Shown here piece after piece: positions 22,373-34,010 of a DNA stretch of 52,344 nucleotides. The stretch comes from Gemmatimonadota bacterium (GTDB lineage Bacteria; Gemmatimonadota; Gemmatimonadetes; Gemmatimonadales; GWC2-71-9). The notes under the pieces were generated by a model. That model was not told where the DNA came from, ran no database searches, and was given only the letters and a program-made list of their open reading frames with translations. How positions within the stretch are numbered: the first letter of the stretch is position 1; each line of letters opens with the position of its first letter. The stretch covers positions 1-52,344 of the forward strand of contig QHUY01000014.1 in NCBI GenBank assembly GCA_003223415.1, written 5' to 3'. Both the position numbers and the translations under genes were made by a program.

Positions 22373-23294
22373 TGTTCCGGACCCCTCCCGGCACTGCGGC
22401 CGGATCGACCAGCACGGCGAGGGCGTGCGGGGCGAGGCTCGCCTCGAACGGCGTCCCACCTCTCACCTCGCCATCCAGCTGCACCGGCTGGGCGGCCCCG
22501 CCAACCACCTCCACGCGCACCGCGCGCCCGCGGGCAAACCACACCCGCCCGGTGCCATTGGCCGCGCGGCGCAGCAGGTCGAAGAACGCCGCCACGCTCT
22601 CGATCACTCCGTCGCTCCGCACGGCGACGATGTCCAGCCAGCCGTCGTCAGGGCGGATTCCCTCGCGCAGGCGCAGGAACGGCGGCAGCAGCTCGCCGCA
22701 GTTGGCCACGAGGACCATCGCCGCCGGCAGCTCGTGGGGTGTGCCGTCTACGGTGACCCGGTGGGCGACGCTGCGCACCTGCGGCAGCGCGGCGATGGCC
22801 TGCGCGAAGTATGCGCCCATGCGCCAGCGCCGCTTGTCCTCGCCGCGGGTACGCGCCATCAGCGCGGCGTCGAAGCCGGCGCCGCAACACACGGCGAAGT
22901 AATGCAGGCCGTCGGCGCGCTCCATCCGGCCCAGATCGAGCCGCATCGGCGTGCCGCTGAGGATGACGCGCGCCGCGGCCGCCGGCCGCCGCGGCAGCCG
23001 CAGGTTGCCGACGAGCAGGTTGCCGGTGCCCCCGGCGACGAGGCCGAGCGGGATGTCGCCGCCGACGAGGCCGGCCGCGACTTGCATCGCGGTCCCGTCG
23101 CCGCCGTAGCAGACCACGACGTCGAACGCTTCCGCGCGCGCTGTCGCGGCGAAGCGCCGAGCGTCGCCCGGCGCTGCGGTGGCGAGGACCTCCACGTCCC
23201 ACCCGCCGCCGCGCAGCGTCTCGCGGATCGCGGTGACGGCACGCGCGTCGGTGCGCGCCGCAGCGGGATTGGTGATGAGCAAGGCGCGGATCAC
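22365..23294 (-). CDS. Diacylglycerol/lipid kinase family protein
   Basis: 309 residues from GTG at 23294. N-terminal catalytic domain: RALLITNPAAAR and the nucleotide-binding VVVCYGGDGTAMQVAAGL (GGDGT motif), LVAGGTGNLL. C-terminal beta-sandwich: FAVCCGAGFDAALM, VLVANCGELLPPF and DGWLDIVAV. The family phosphorylates diacylglycerol, undecaprenol-like lipids or sphingoid bases; substrate not visible. It lies two bases after the TamB-like gene and before the NtrC-type regulator, in an envelope-biogenesis operon. Confidence 0.9.
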   Translation of the reverse strand: MIRALLITNPAAARTDARAVTAIRETLRGGGWDVEVLATAAPGDARRFAATARAEAFDVVVCYGGDGTAMQVAAGLVGGDIPLGLVAGGTGNLLVGNLRLPRRPAAAARVILSGTPMRLDLGRMERADGLHYFAVCCGAGFDAALMARTRGEDKRRWRMGAYFAQAIAALPQVRSVAHRVTVDGTPHELPAAMVLVANCGELLPPFLRLREGIRPDDGWLDIVAVRSDGVIESVAAFFDLLRRAANGTGRVWFARGRAVRVEVVGGAAQPVQLDGEVRGGTPFEASLAPHALAVLVDPAAVPGGVRNNA

Positions 23295-23296
23295 GG

Positions 23297-26200
23297 TCAG
23301 TACCGCTTCTCCCAGAAGAGATCCAGGCCCATCTGACGGAGCGAGGACCCTGGCACCGCGGTCGTGCCGCACGTCCGCACCGGTTCGAAGCTCGCTTCGG
23401 TGCGCCACTCCGGACTGATCCGGAACTGCAGGCTGGCGCCCAGCGTGTTGGCGACGTCCACACCCTGGCCGCTCTGGCCCTGGCAGAACCCGCCGTTCAG
23501 CACGAGGAACGTCTTGCGCCCGATCTGCCACCCGGCGGTGAGCCGCGCGCCGGAGAACGGGTCGGCGGGATCGTAGGGGCGGACTTCGAAGTAGTCGAGG
23601 GGGACACCGAGATCCGAGACGAACTTGCGCTCCAACTCGCCCGAGATGGCGCTGGACAGCATAGCCACTGCGTTGTTCAGCACGAGGCCCCGGCTCCCCA
23701 CGCCGCCCGGCTGACCGCCGCCGAGCTCGAAGCTGGACTGCCCGAAGAGCAGGTACGAGATGATCTCGGTCTGCGACAGGTCCTGACGCTCCACGGAGAG
23801 CGAAAGCTTGGGCACGAGCAGCGTGCCGCCGATCCTCGCCACCACGGTGAGGTCGGGCGCCGGCTTGCCGGGCGTCACCGGGTGCACGACATGCTTCGCC
23901 TCGATGTCGAGCCCTGCGTCCAGGTCCGGCGTGCCGAAGTAGCGCACCGTCCCTTGCGTCACGACGAACTCGCGCGTCACGGGCCCGATCACCAGGCGGT
24001 AGGTGCCGCGGGGCGCCTGCAGCGTGCCGGTCAAGCCGTAGGTGCGCTCCTCCTTATTGACCGTCACGGTCCCGGTCAGCTGGATATTGGCCTCGGACGA
24101 GCGCAGCCACACGTCGCTGCCCATCACGAGCTGCAGGCCGTCGATGCGCAGCCGGTCGAGGAACACGCTCTCGAACGCGGGCCCGAGCCGCTGGCGCTGG
24201 ATCAGCGCGGCGAGTGACGTGTCGATCAGCGAGGCGATCCAGGGGTCGGGCTGATCGAGGTTCACCACCCGCTTGTTCACGAGGTCGGCGAAATACAGCA
24301 CGCCGGACGTGACGGTCCCGCGCCCGCTGAGCGTGGCCCCGAACACCGGGCCCCGCAGGGCGAGCTCGCCGCTCGCCGTGAGGCTCAGGTACCCCCGGAT
24401 CTCCAGCGCCTTGAACTGGTCGGCGGTGATGTCGAGCGCGAGGATCGGATGGGTCAGCCGCTCGAGGCGCACGAAGCCGCGCACGTCGGCCCGCCCTCTG
24501 CCGCCTCGGACCGAAAGCTCCCCGACCCGGATCGTATCGCCCGTGAGCGCCAGCCGCCCCTGGATCTGCTCGTAGCGCACGTTCAGCGCGGGGATAGTCG
24601 CGGAGGCCGAGTCGATCTGCAGCGTGCCCTCGAGCCGCGGCGCGTCCCAGGTGCCTCGGATCCCGAGGTCGGCCGTAAAGCTGCCCCCAACCTGGCGCAG
24701 CAGCGGGGTCGCCGCCTCCAACACCGACAGGTCCACCTGGTTCGCCACGGCGTGTACGGAGATCGTGTCGGGCAGCTGGCGCCGTTCCACGGTCGTGAGC
24801 GCCAGATCGAGCGGCAGGTGCCCGGTGATGTTGAGGATCTGCTGGCCACTGCGCCACAGGTGCATCGTGGTCGCGAGCCGGCGGTCGCGGTACTCGACGG
24901 TGCCGTCGAGGTAGGGCGCGTGGAAGTCGCCGAACTGAGCCTCGTTGAGGGCGAACGAGCCCGTGTAGACAGGCGCCGCGCGCGTCCCGGCGAGCGCGAC
25001 CGTGGCAGTGAGCGTCCCACTCACGCCCAGGGTGTCTTGCTGCAGCAGCGCGTACGCGCCCGCGACCGGGAAGCCCTCGACCTGCAGGCTGGCGCTCGCG
25101 GGTCCGGCGGCCGGCAGCGTGCCGCGCAGGTCCAGCCGGCCGCTCGCGCTCCGCATCGTCACAGACGTGACAGCGACCGCGCTGTCGCTCGCGCGCACAA
25201 GGGCCGGCGCCTGCAGGGACCAGACGCCGCCCGGAAGCAGCAGGGCCAGCGAGTCGATCCCGACCGCCACCTCCGGGCCATGACCGGGGACAGGCCTGCG
25301 GGCGAGGCGCCCGCCGGCGAGAAACGCCCCGAGATCGCCGAGGCGCGAGCGGGCGAACCAGGTGAGCGAATCGCGGGTGCCGCGGAGCACCGCGGACGCC
25401 GCGCCGAAGCCTGCTCCCCCGTAGGCGACCGAATCGAATGAGGCGTCGAGGGCGAAAGCCGGCACCGGCCCCGGCTCGTACCGCGCGTGCGCCCGCCCCA
25501 ACGGGATGCGCACCGCCCCCGACTGCAGCCGCTCCACCGTTCCCTGAGCATCCACAGCCACCGAATCCAGCGCACCGGAAAGAGCCAGGTGCACGCGCGC
25601 CGAACCCCGCAGCGGCCCGTGCCGAAGACGCGCCCCCGCCAACCAACCGACCAACGAGTCGATCACATTGAGGCTGTCGACATCGAAGTCGACGACCAGG
25701 TCGTCTCCCGCCCCCCCCTCCCCCTGATCGGCCCGCCGCCAGCCGAGCCCACCCGAGGCGGTGGTGAGCAGGCCGGGCTGGATCACCCGGAGCGAGTCGA
25801 CGAACACCTGCCGGTGGGCGAGTCGGACCCGGGCCGCACCGCTGTCGATCGCCGCGCCGGCGAGCACCGACTGGGCGAGCGTAACGACGAGCGCTCCGGT
25901 AGGGGGGGATCCGCTGTCGGCCACGACCGACCCACGCACCGCGAACGTGAGGCGTGAGGACGGCCCATTGCCGAGCCACTGTCGCAGGTCCAGGGCTGTG
26001 CCGTGCATCGCGAGATCCCGTACCGCGAACCGCGCGCCCAGCAGGCTCAGCACGCCCTCGGCCTGGAGCCGGGCCCCGTCGGCGCCGCTCAAGTCGGTGT
26101 GCACGGTGAGCGCGGCGACCGAGCCGGTCAAGCGCACCGGTCCTGCCACGCTCCCTGCGAGCGGCAGCCCAGACACGCTGCTCCGCAGCCCGTCAAACGA

Positions 26201-27736
26201 GATCGAGTCCGCGACGACGTCGGCTGCGACCCCGAGGGTATCGGTGCGGCTGTCGAGCCGCACCGTGCCGCGGATCTGGCTCATGGGGCGGTCGCCGTCG
26301 CGGTGCGCGAGCGTGCCGCTGAACTGCGCGTCCGCGAGCGAGCCGGTGAGTGTGCCCGCCGCTGCGAGCGTCCCCCGCAACGCCACGGAGGGAACGAGCT
26401 GGCGAACGGTGCCGAGGTCCACGCTCGCCGCTTCCACCGCGAACGGTCGGAAGGCGAGCCCTGCCCGGTTGCTCTCCGAGCCGAGCACATTGACGGTGCC
26501 ACGCCCCTTCACGCGGCTCACCGGCCACCCCGGCACCAGCGAATCGCGGAACGCCCAGTCCACGTCCAGCGTCAGGGCGTCGAGCCGTCCGTCAGCTGTC
26601 GTATGACCGCTGAGATGGCCGTAAAACGGCAGGTGCGTCAGAAAGGCGTGGGGGAGCATCAGGTCGAGGTCCTCGGCCGCGAGGTCGGTCTGCCGCAGCC
26701 CCACGATGCCCGAATCCGCGACTGAGAGCGCGGTGAGCCGGCCGGTCAAGCGGCCGCCGTGGTAGGCGAGGTCGAGCGGATCGAGGCGCACCTCGAGCAC
26801 GCGGCCGTGCGTGCGCAGCGCCGCCGCCGTGCCGTGCAGCACCACGCCGTCGGGAAAGCGCGGATCGAGGAACCGCAGGTCGGCCAGGCGCGCCGAGTCG
26901 GCGTGGACGGCGAGGTCGTAGCGCACCGTATCGTGTGGCCAGCGCACCCGCCCTTTGACCGCGAGCTGTGACCGGGGCAGTCTCACGCGCTTCAGGTCGG
27001 CATCGAGGGAATCCCCGACGACGGTGACCCGTCCCACGACGTCTGTGAGTCGCACGGCGGGATCGGTGATCTCGGCCGCGAGCGCGGCAATGTCGGCGCG
27101 GATCCCCCGCTCGCGCGGCGCCGACAGCCGGAGCGCCGCGAGCCGCGCCTGCAGGTGCTCGAAGCGGCGCACGCGTCGGCGGCCGTCGTGACCGAATTGG
27201 TCAATCTCCAGCGCGCTGTCGGCTCGCTCCCCGCCCTTTCCCGGCCGGGTCTGCAGCCGCACCACCAGTGTGCCGTCCTCGATCTGCACGTTGCGGAGCA
27301 GCACCAGTGGTGGCGGCCCGTGCGCGCCGGTACTGGGGCCGCCGAGCTTCAGCAGCTCCTCCAGATTCAAGCGCCCGTTGCGGTGCTGGACCAGGTTCAG
27401 GTACGGCCGGTCCAGCGTCACTTCTCGGAGCACCATGCGTCCGGCGGCGAAGTCGAACGGGTTGTAGCTGATCTCGGCGTGGGGCAACCAGGCGACCAGC
27501 GTGGAGTCGGGGTCGTAGAGCTTCACCTCCGACAGCGTCACCCCGGTGAGCAGCGGGCCGCTCACGTCCCCAAGCTCGACCGCCCCGGCCACCGCTCGCT
27601 CCAGGGACTCCCGCGTCACGGCCGTGAGCAGGGTGCGCCCGGCCCCCGAGCCGACGAGGGCCGAGAGCGCGCCGAGCGAGCACGCCAGCAGCCCGACCAG
27701 CGACCAGAGCAAGGCGCCCAGCGAGCGGCGGACCAT
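23297..27736 (-). CDS. TamB-like translocation/assembly protein (AsmA-like, DUF490)
   Basis: 1479 residues. It starts VRRSLGALLWSLVGLLACSLGAL, an N-terminal membrane anchor, continues as a very long beta-rich repeat region (many short VxLxGxL-type strands, the bridge-like groove of AsmA-like proteins) and ends with the DUF490/TamB C-terminal domain (YGLTGTLQAPRGTYRLVIG, FEVRPYDPADPFSGARLTAGWQIG). TamB spans the periplasm and works with an Omp85-family porin in outer-membrane assembly or lipid transfer. Its ATG at 27736 shares one base with the stop of the Omp85-type gene, the classical tamA-tamB pairing. A run of eight C (25711-25718) encodes a Gly-rich insertion (QGEGGAGDD). Confidence 0.9.
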   Translation of the reverse strand: MVRRSLGALLWSLVGLLACSLGALSALVGSGAGRTLLTAVTRESLERAVAGAVELGDVSGPLLTGVTLSEVKLYDPDSTLVAWLPHAEISYNPFDFAAGRMVLREVTLDRPYLNLVQHRNGRLNLEELLKLGGPSTGAHGPPPLVLLRNVQIEDGTLVVRLQTRPGKGGERADSALEIDQFGHDGRRRVRRFEHLQARLAALRLSAPRERGIRADIAALAAEITDPAVRLTDVVGRVTVVGDSLDADLKRVRLPRSQLAVKGRVRWPHDTVRYDLAVHADSARLADLRFLDPRFPDGVVLHGTAAALRTHGRVLEVRLDPLDLAYHGGRLTGRLTALSVADSGIVGLRQTDLAAEDLDLMLPHAFLTHLPFYGHLSGHTTADGRLDALTLDVDWAFRDSLVPGWPVSRVKGRGTVNVLGSESNRAGLAFRPFAVEAASVDLGTVRQLVPSVALRGTLAAAGTLTGSLADAQFSGTLAHRDGDRPMSQIRGTVRLDSRTDTLGVAADVVADSISFDGLRSSVSGLPLAGSVAGPVRLTGSVAALTVHTDLSGADGARLQAEGVLSLLGARFAVRDLAMHGTALDLRQWLGNGPSSRLTFAVRGSVVADSGSPPTGALVVTLAQSVLAGAAIDSGAARVRLAHRQVFVDSLRVIQPGLLTTASGGLGWRRADQGEGGAGDDLVVDFDVDSLNVIDSLVGWLAGARLRHGPLRGSARVHLALSGALDSVAVDAQGTVERLQSGAVRIPLGRAHARYEPGPVPAFALDASFDSVAYGGAGFGAASAVLRGTRDSLTWFARSRLGDLGAFLAGGRLARRPVPGHGPEVAVGIDSLALLLPGGVWSLQAPALVRASDSAVAVTSVTMRSASGRLDLRGTLPAAGPASASLQVEGFPVAGAYALLQQDTLGVSGTLTATVALAGTRAAPVYTGSFALNEAQFGDFHAPYLDGTVEYRDRRLATTMHLWRSGQQILNITGHLPLDLALTTVERRQLPDTISVHAVANQVDLSVLEAATPLLRQVGGSFTADLGIRGTWDAPRLEGTLQIDSASATIPALNVRYEQIQGRLALTGDTIRVGELSVRGGRGRADVRGFVRLERLTHPILALDITADQFKALEIRGYLSLTASGELALRGPVFGATLSGRGTVTSGVLYFADLVNKRVVNLDQPDPWIASLIDTSLAALIQRQRLGPAFESVFLDRLRIDGLQLVMGSDVWLRSSEANIQLTGTVTVNKEERTYGLTGTLQAPRGTYRLVIGPVTREFVVTQGTVRYFGTPDLDAGLDIEAKHVVHPVTPGKPAPDLTVVARIGGTLLVPKLSLSVERQDLSQTEIISYLLFGQSSFELGGGQPGGVGSRGLVLNNAVAMLSSAISGELERKFVSDLGVPLDYFEVRPYDPADPFSGARLTAGWQIGRKTFLVLNGGFCQGQSGQGVDVANTLGASLQFRISPEWRTEASFEPVRTCGTTAVPGSSLRQMGLDLFWEKRY

Positions 27737-29931
27737 CAGAACGCCTGTCCCACGGCGAACTGCAGCACGAGGCGCCCCCAGAAACTGCTCGGGCGCGGAG
27801 TCCGGTAGGAGCTGCGGATTTGGGTCAGCTGGCCCGTGACGTTGTCCTGGAAAAGCAGCGGCCCCGCCCCGGCGGCGTACCCGTTGTAGGCAGCGTCCAG
27901 GCGCACGGGCCCGAGGGGGGTTGCGAAGCGCAGCCCGACGCCCGGCGTGACCCGAAGGCTCCGGGCCACCAGCTCCTGGCCCCGCTCCCATACCTGCCCG
28001 ATGTCCACGAACAATCCCACCCGCATGCGCTGGGGAAAGATCGGGGTCGCGAAGCGCAGCTCGGCGTTCAACACGACCACCGAGTTGCCGCCCGTCGGCG
28101 CCGTACGCAGGTCAGTGTAGATCGTGTCGCCACGCGCCGCCGTGGTGCTGTCGAAGTGTAGCGTGTCGGATGTGACGTAGACGTGCGGCCCGAGGTCGTT
28201 GCGCCCATAGCCGCGCACGGAGTTGGGTCCGCCGGCGTAGAAGCGCTGCTCTGGCGGGACGAAGCGGGCTCCCTGGCCCGAGAGGGTGATGCGCTGGGGG
28301 AGGATGGTGCCGCCGCGCAGCCGCCAGGCGAAGACGCCGCGACGGCCGAGCGGATAGTACTGCGCGATCTCCAGCTCCCCGCGGTTGAACTCGTAGAACG
28401 GGTCGGAGCCCACGTGGCGCGACGTGTGCATCAGGCTGAGCGACACCAGGCTGCCGTCGGTCGGGTCGAGCACGTTGTTGACGCGATCCCGCACCGCCGA
28501 ACCGGTCACGGCGGCGAACCGCCGCGCGTTGGCGAGAAAGTTCTGGTCCGCCGCGTTGCATACCCGGAACAGACTGCAGTAGACCGCAGCATCGGCGCTG
28601 GTGCGGCCTACAGAGAAGCTGTAGCCGAGGGTGATCGGGACGTTCCGCCGGGCGTTGAACGTCACCGCCAGGTTCGCCCCCACCGCTTGCCGGATGTACG
28701 CCTGGTACTCCGAGCGTCGCTCGGCGAACAGGCCGACGCTGGCGCTGTGGCGTGCATTGATGAACGCCGGTTGGGTCAACGTCGCCCCCACGCTGTAGTT
28801 CAGCGTGTCGGAGGTCTGGTCGCTCTGGAGATACTTGCAGACGTTGTCCTTGAACCCAGCATCGAAGGGATAGCCCACCCCCAGCTTCGAGACACGGCCG
28901 GTCACGTCGAGCGTGCGACCGCCCCCCAGGAAATCGTACGCCGCCCAGCCGGCTTGCACCCGGAAGCAGTCCACCGAGCCGTATCCGGCGCCGACGCGCA
29001 CGCCGTGCAGCGGCCCCTCGGCCACTCGCACCAGCACTCGGACCGGCGTGTCGCCCGCCCCCCCCGCCCCCTCCCGCGGATCACCCACTGCTGCGCTCCC
29101 TCCCCCCCCAGGGCCCCCGGGGGGGGAGGGCGGGGGAGTCGAGTCGAGAAGACTGACACTAGCCGCCCGGAACGTGCCCAGGCTATAGAGGTCCCGCTGG
29201 CTCTGGTAGAGCCGGTCCTCGTGATAGGGATCGCGCGGATGCACCGCCAGCACCCGCAGCACCGTGGTCGTGTCCACGTGTGCCACGCCGCGCACCACGA
29301 TTTCCCCGATACGTGCTGGGGGCCCCGGCACCGCTTCGAGCGATACCTGGGCCGTCAGCGTCGCGGCGTCCGCGTCGAAGTTGCGGAGCACTTCGCCCCA
29401 GGGGTAACCGCGATTACGCAACCAGCGGGCCACGGTGTCGGCCGACGCTTGGAAGAGGAAGCGGTCGAACGGGTCGCCGACCTGCAGCGGCAGCGCGCGG
29501 TGCAGCTTCCGGAGGTCGAACGCGGTCGAGTCGAGCCCCAAGAGCTCGATCTTCGTGACCCGCACCGGCTCGCCCTCGGTGATGCGGAACGTCACCCACA
29601 CATCCTTCGCCGTCCGCCGCACCAAGGTGTCTACCCCCGCGTTCAAGTAGCCACTCTGGCGGTACAGGAGCAGCAGACGGACCACGTCGCGCCGGAACCC
29701 CAGCTCGTCGAAATAGCGCTTCTCACCCAGACCGATCCACCGCAGCCACCACTTCGAGGCGAAGTCGCTCGAGTTGGTCGTGGCGATCGCCGTGCTGAGC
29801 GTGTAGTCGTCGATGGCGTGATTGCCAACGAAGGATAGCCCGCGCACCACCCGCTGCTCCTGTTGGGCGCCGAGGTGCGGGGGGACCGCCGCCGACACGG
29901 CGACGAGCGCGGAGAGAATGAGAGCACGCAA
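27736..29931 (-). CDS. Omp85-family outer-membrane protein (BamA/TamA type)
   Basis: 731 residues from TTG at 29931, giving MRALILSALVAVSAAVPPHLGAQ, a clear signal peptide. Longer alternatives (ATG 30006) would run into the divergent gene. POTRA domains occupy about residues 25-330 (VVRGLSFVGNHAIDDYTL, VRVTKIELLGLDSTAFD, RIGEIVVRGVAHVDTTT) and the C-terminal half is a 16-strand barrel with FVPPEQRFYAGGPNSVRGYGRNDLGP (the RGY-type motif of strand 16 loop 6 region) and a terminal VLQFAVGQAF. Pairing with a TamB-like gene favours TamA, but the sequence would also fit BamA. A POTRA loop is expanded by a Pro/Gly-rich insertion (29058-29140). Confidence 0.9.
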   Translation of the reverse strand: MRALILSALVAVSAAVPPHLGAQQEQRVVRGLSFVGNHAIDDYTLSTAIATTNSSDFASKWWLRWIGLGEKRYFDELGFRRDVVRLLLLYRQSGYLNAGVDTLVRRTAKDVWVTFRITEGEPVRVTKIELLGLDSTAFDLRKLHRALPLQVGDPFDRFLFQASADTVARWLRNRGYPWGEVLRNFDADAATLTAQVSLEAVPGPPARIGEIVVRGVAHVDTTTVLRVLAVHPRDPYHEDRLYQSQRDLYSLGTFRAASVSLLDSTPPPSPPGGPGGGGSAAVGDPREGAGGAGDTPVRVLVRVAEGPLHGVRVGAGYGSVDCFRVQAGWAAYDFLGGGRTLDVTGRVSKLGVGYPFDAGFKDNVCKYLQSDQTSDTLNYSVGATLTQPAFINARHSASVGLFAERRSEYQAYIRQAVGANLAVTFNARRNVPITLGYSFSVGRTSADAAVYCSLFRVCNAADQNFLANARRFAAVTGSAVRDRVNNVLDPTDGSLVSLSLMHTSRHVGSDPFYEFNRGELEIAQYYPLGRRGVFAWRLRGGTILPQRITLSGQGARFVPPEQRFYAGGPNSVRGYGRNDLGPHVYVTSDTLHFDSTTAARGDTIYTDLRTAPTGGNSVVVLNAELRFATPIFPQRMRVGLFVDIGQVWERGQELVARSLRVTPGVGLRFATPLGPVRLDAAYNGYAAGAGPLLFQDNVTGQLTQIRSSYRTPRPSSFWGRLVLQFAVGQAF
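29058..29140 (-). repeat. G/C-tract insertion in the Omp85-type gene
   Basis: Within one POTRA region are runs of eight C (29058-29065 and 29102-29109) and eight G (about 29119-29126), with a CCCCCGGGGG inverted core. They encode STPPPSPPGGPGGGGSA and a following Gly-rich stretch, residues not expected in a POTRA fold. Both strands could form G-quadruplexes or a hairpin. Confidence 0.65.
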
Positions 29932-29955
29932 TTGACTCAGTCCGGCAGCATCCGT

Positions 29956-29984
29956 ATGTTGACGGCCTTCCACCCTACTGTCAA
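29956..29984. promoter_or_regulatory. Divergent promoter region with overlapping -35-like TTGAC boxes
   Basis: In the 73-base space between the Omp85-type gene (-) and the peptide-binding lipoprotein gene (+), GTTGAC and GTCAAC form an inverted repeat. TTGACA on minus (29984-29979) and TTGACG on plus (29959-29964) are good -35 boxes facing each other. The -10 boxes are not clear (minus CAACAT at 17 bases, plus CAACCT at 17 bases). Confidence 0.4.
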
Positions 29985-30004
29985 CCTTTTCGACACCGAT
30001 CGGC

Positions 30005-31548
30005 ATGCGATTGTTTCGACTCTGTGTGGCCACCGCGCCGCTGCTCCTCGCCGCCTGCGGGTCGAAATCGGGCGGCGCCGCCTCGCTCGCCTACTACGAG
30101 ACGTACGACCCGCGCTCGCTCGACCCGGCGCTCTCGACCGACGTACCGACGGGGGAGATGGTCTCCTACGTGTTCGACGGGCTCACCGCGTTCGACGTGA
30201 ACGGCAAGCTGCTCCCCGGCCTCGCCGACCGGTGGACGATCGAGCGGAGCGGGCAGCGCTACGTCTTCCACCTGCGCCCGGGCGTCCGGTTCCATAACAG
30301 CCGGCCCTTCAAGGCGGAGGACGTCCGGGCGACCTTCCTCCGGGTGCTGGATCCGGCCTCGACCGGTGGGCGCGCCTGGCCGCTCTACCCCATCGCCGGC
30401 GCGCAGGCGTACGCCGCGCGCCAGGCGACGGATGTGCGCGGCATCCAGGTGCTCGGCGACACGGCCGTGGCGTTCGACCTCACCGAGCCGCTCGCGATCT
30501 TCCCAAAGTTCCTCGCGATGCCGGTCGTGTCGATCGTGCCTTCTCCCGCGCCGGCCGACCTCGCGGCCCACCCGATCGGCACCGGGCCGTGGCGGTTCGT
30601 CGCGTGGCAACACGACGACTACCTGCTGTTCGCGAAGAATCCCGACTATTGGGGCGGCGCGCCGCTCGCCGACACGCTCAGCGTGCGCATCATCCCCGAG
30701 CCGCTCACCCAGGCCGCCGAGCTGGAGGCCGGTCACCTCTCGGCGGTCGAGGTACCGTTCGGGGAAGGCGCGCGCTGGCGGGCGCAGCGCCCCGCCTGGC
30801 TGCAGGGGAAGCCGGCGCTGCGCGTCATGTACGTCGCGCTCAACAATCAGCGTGGGCCGCTTACGGACCTGCGCGTGCGCCAGGCAATCAATCACGCCGT
30901 CAACGTCCCCGAGATCCTGCGAACGGTGTGGGACGGGCGCGGCGTAGTGGCGCGCGGGGCCATCCCGCCGTTGCTCCCCGGCGCGGATACCGCGCGCGCG
31001 GGCTTTGGCTTCGACCCCGCCAAGGCCCGGCAGCTGCTCGCGGCCGCGGGCTACCCCGACGGCTTCGCGGTGCAGCTGTGGCGGAGCTCGAGCAACATCG
31101 TGCTGGGCCGCGTGGCGCAGGCCGTGCAGGCCGACCTCGAGAAGGTCGGCATTCGCGTGGAGCTGGTGGAGCGCGATGCCTCGAGCCAGCGGCAAGCCGC
31201 CCGCTCCGGCAAGGCCGACATGGCCCTGCTCGACTGGTGGGCCGATTACCCCGACGCCGACAACTTCCTGTTCCCGCTGTTCCACAGCGGCAACTTCGGG
31301 CCGGGCGGCAACTACGCCTTTTACCGTGATCCGATCACCGACTCGCTCATCCTCCGCGCCCGCCGCACCGCCGACGACGGCGCGCGCACCGCGCTGTACC
31401 GCCAGATCGACGAGCGCGTCTACCGCGCCGCGCCGTGGTTGTACCTCTGGTTCCCCGTCGACCTCTGGGCCAAGCACCCCAAGGTCGAAGGCTGGGAATT
31501 CCCGGTGATCTCCAACGGCCAGCGCTGGACGGGGGTGCGACGCCTCCC

Positions 31549-31552
<4 letters not shown>
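30005..31552 (+). CDS. Peptide/solute-binding lipoprotein of an ABC transporter (SBP family 5)
   Basis: 515 residues. A lipoprotein signal ends in LLLAACG, so Lgt would lipidate the Cys at about residue 19. The mature part is a family 5 (DppA/OppA-type) binding protein: YDPRSLDPALSTD, GLADRWTI, FHLRPGVRFHNSRPFKAEDV, PIGTGPWRFV, KNPDYWGG, RQAINHAVN and LLDWWADYPDADNF. Members bind peptides, nickel or glutathione. It is coupled to the permease gene by a GTGA overlap. Confidence 0.92.
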
Positions 31553-32469
<917 letters not shown>

Positions 32470-33994
32470 CGCCGGCCTGGCGGCGCAGACGCCAGCGCCG
32501 GCCGGTCGCACCAAGCCCCTGCGCGGCTCGCTCGAGCACCGCCTCACCACCCTGCTCGACCAGCCGCCGTTCGACCGGGCCACCTGGGGCGTTTTCGTAC
32601 AGGACGATCGCGGGCGGGTGCTCTACCAACGCAACGCCGACCGCTACCGCGTCCCCGCGAGCAACACCAAGCTCGTCGTGACGGCGACCGCGACGGTGCT
32701 GCTGCCCGCCGACTATCGCGTGCGCACGAGTCTCTACACCAACGGGCGCCTGCAGGACGGCGTGCTGTACGGCGACCTGGTGCTGTACGGTCGTGGGGAC
32801 CCAACCTGGTCGGAACGCTGCTACTCGGTGGACACGCTCGCGCCGGGAGCCTGCGACTCCACGTCCACCGTGGTGGACCGGCTCGCCGACTCGGTGCGCG
32901 CCCGGGGGATCCGCCGCATCACCGGGAAGGTGGTGGGCGACGGCTCGTCCTTCGAGCGGACGCTGGTGCACCCCGCGTGGAACGCGTTCGATCTCAACTG
33001 GTGGTACGCGGCGCCGGTCTCCGGGCTCGGCTTCCACGACAACAGCGTGGACTTCCACATCGCGCCGGGCGCCGCGGTGGACGAGCCGCCCACGATCACC
33101 TGGTCGCCCGACCTCGGGCTGTTCACCTTCGAGAACCGGGCGCGCACGGTGCCCGCCGATTCGGGCACGACGATCGGGGACAACTTCTTCCGTGCGCCGG
33201 GAGCGGGGGGGGGGACCTGGGACATCTGGGCCCAGGGCACGGTGGCGTTGGGGCGGCGGCCCTGGATCGAAAGCTTCGCGGTCCCGGACCCGAACCTGTA
33301 TGCGGCGCGCGCGCTGGCCGCGGCGCTCCAGCGCAAAGGGGTCAGCATCGCCGGGGGCGCAGCCGGCACCACCGATTCGCTCGCGTATCGCGCGGTGCGC
33401 TGCTGCTCGGCCCCTCCGCCGCTGGCCGAATACTTGGGGCGGCCCCTGGGCCAGCTGATCTTCCCGATTCTGAATTCCAGCCAGAACTGGTTCGCGGAAA
33501 TGCTGCTCAAGATCCTCGGGCGGGAGCTCCGTGGCGAGGGGTCGTGGGAGGCGGGGCTGGACGTGGAGCGGCGCTTCCTGATCGACTCGGTGAAGATCGA
33601 CTCCACGGCCTTCGGCCTCGAGGACGGCTCCGGGCTCGCCGCCGGGAACCTCATCACGCCGCGCGCCCTCGTGCAGCTGCTCGCTTACATGCGCGGCCAT
33701 GCCAAGAACGCCGCCTTCCTCGCCGCCTTGCCGCACTCGGCACAGCCCGGCTCGCTGCTCAAGCGTTTCGTGGGCACGCCGCTCGAGGGGCACGTCGCCG
33801 CCAAGACCGGCAGCATCGACCGCGTGAACAGCCTGTCGGGCTTCCTCGACCGGCCCGACGGCCGCACCTACTTCTTCAGCGTCCAGGCCAACGCCCACAG
33901 CGTGCCGTCCCAGCAGATGCTGGCGCGGATCGATTCGGTGGTCGTGGAGATTGGGAAGACGAAATAACGAACTACGTCGAGGGCTGACGTCGAC

Positions 33995-34010
33995 GCCGTT
34001 CCTAGACGGC
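33995..34010. terminator. Short hairpin between convergent dacB and flavoprotein genes
   Basis: GCCGT (33995-33999) and ACGGC (34006-34010) form a five-base stem with a six-base loop in the 43-base space between two convergent genes. It lacks a T run, so a terminator role is weakly supported. Confidence 0.3.

Noticed and set aside
24054-25979. A 641-residue minus-strand frame inside the TamB-like gene
   Set aside because: It is a frame-shifted shadow of a continuous AsmA-like repeat protein; Arg-rich and featureless.
28183-29838. A 551-residue plus-strand open frame opposite the Omp85-type gene
   Set aside because: No domain features, and the minus strand shows POTRA and barrel motifs plus a signal peptide.
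29932-30006. ATG at 30006 as the start of the Omp85-type gene
   Set aside because: It would overlap the divergent lipoprotein start and bury the signal peptide; TTG at 29931 gives a clean signal peptide.
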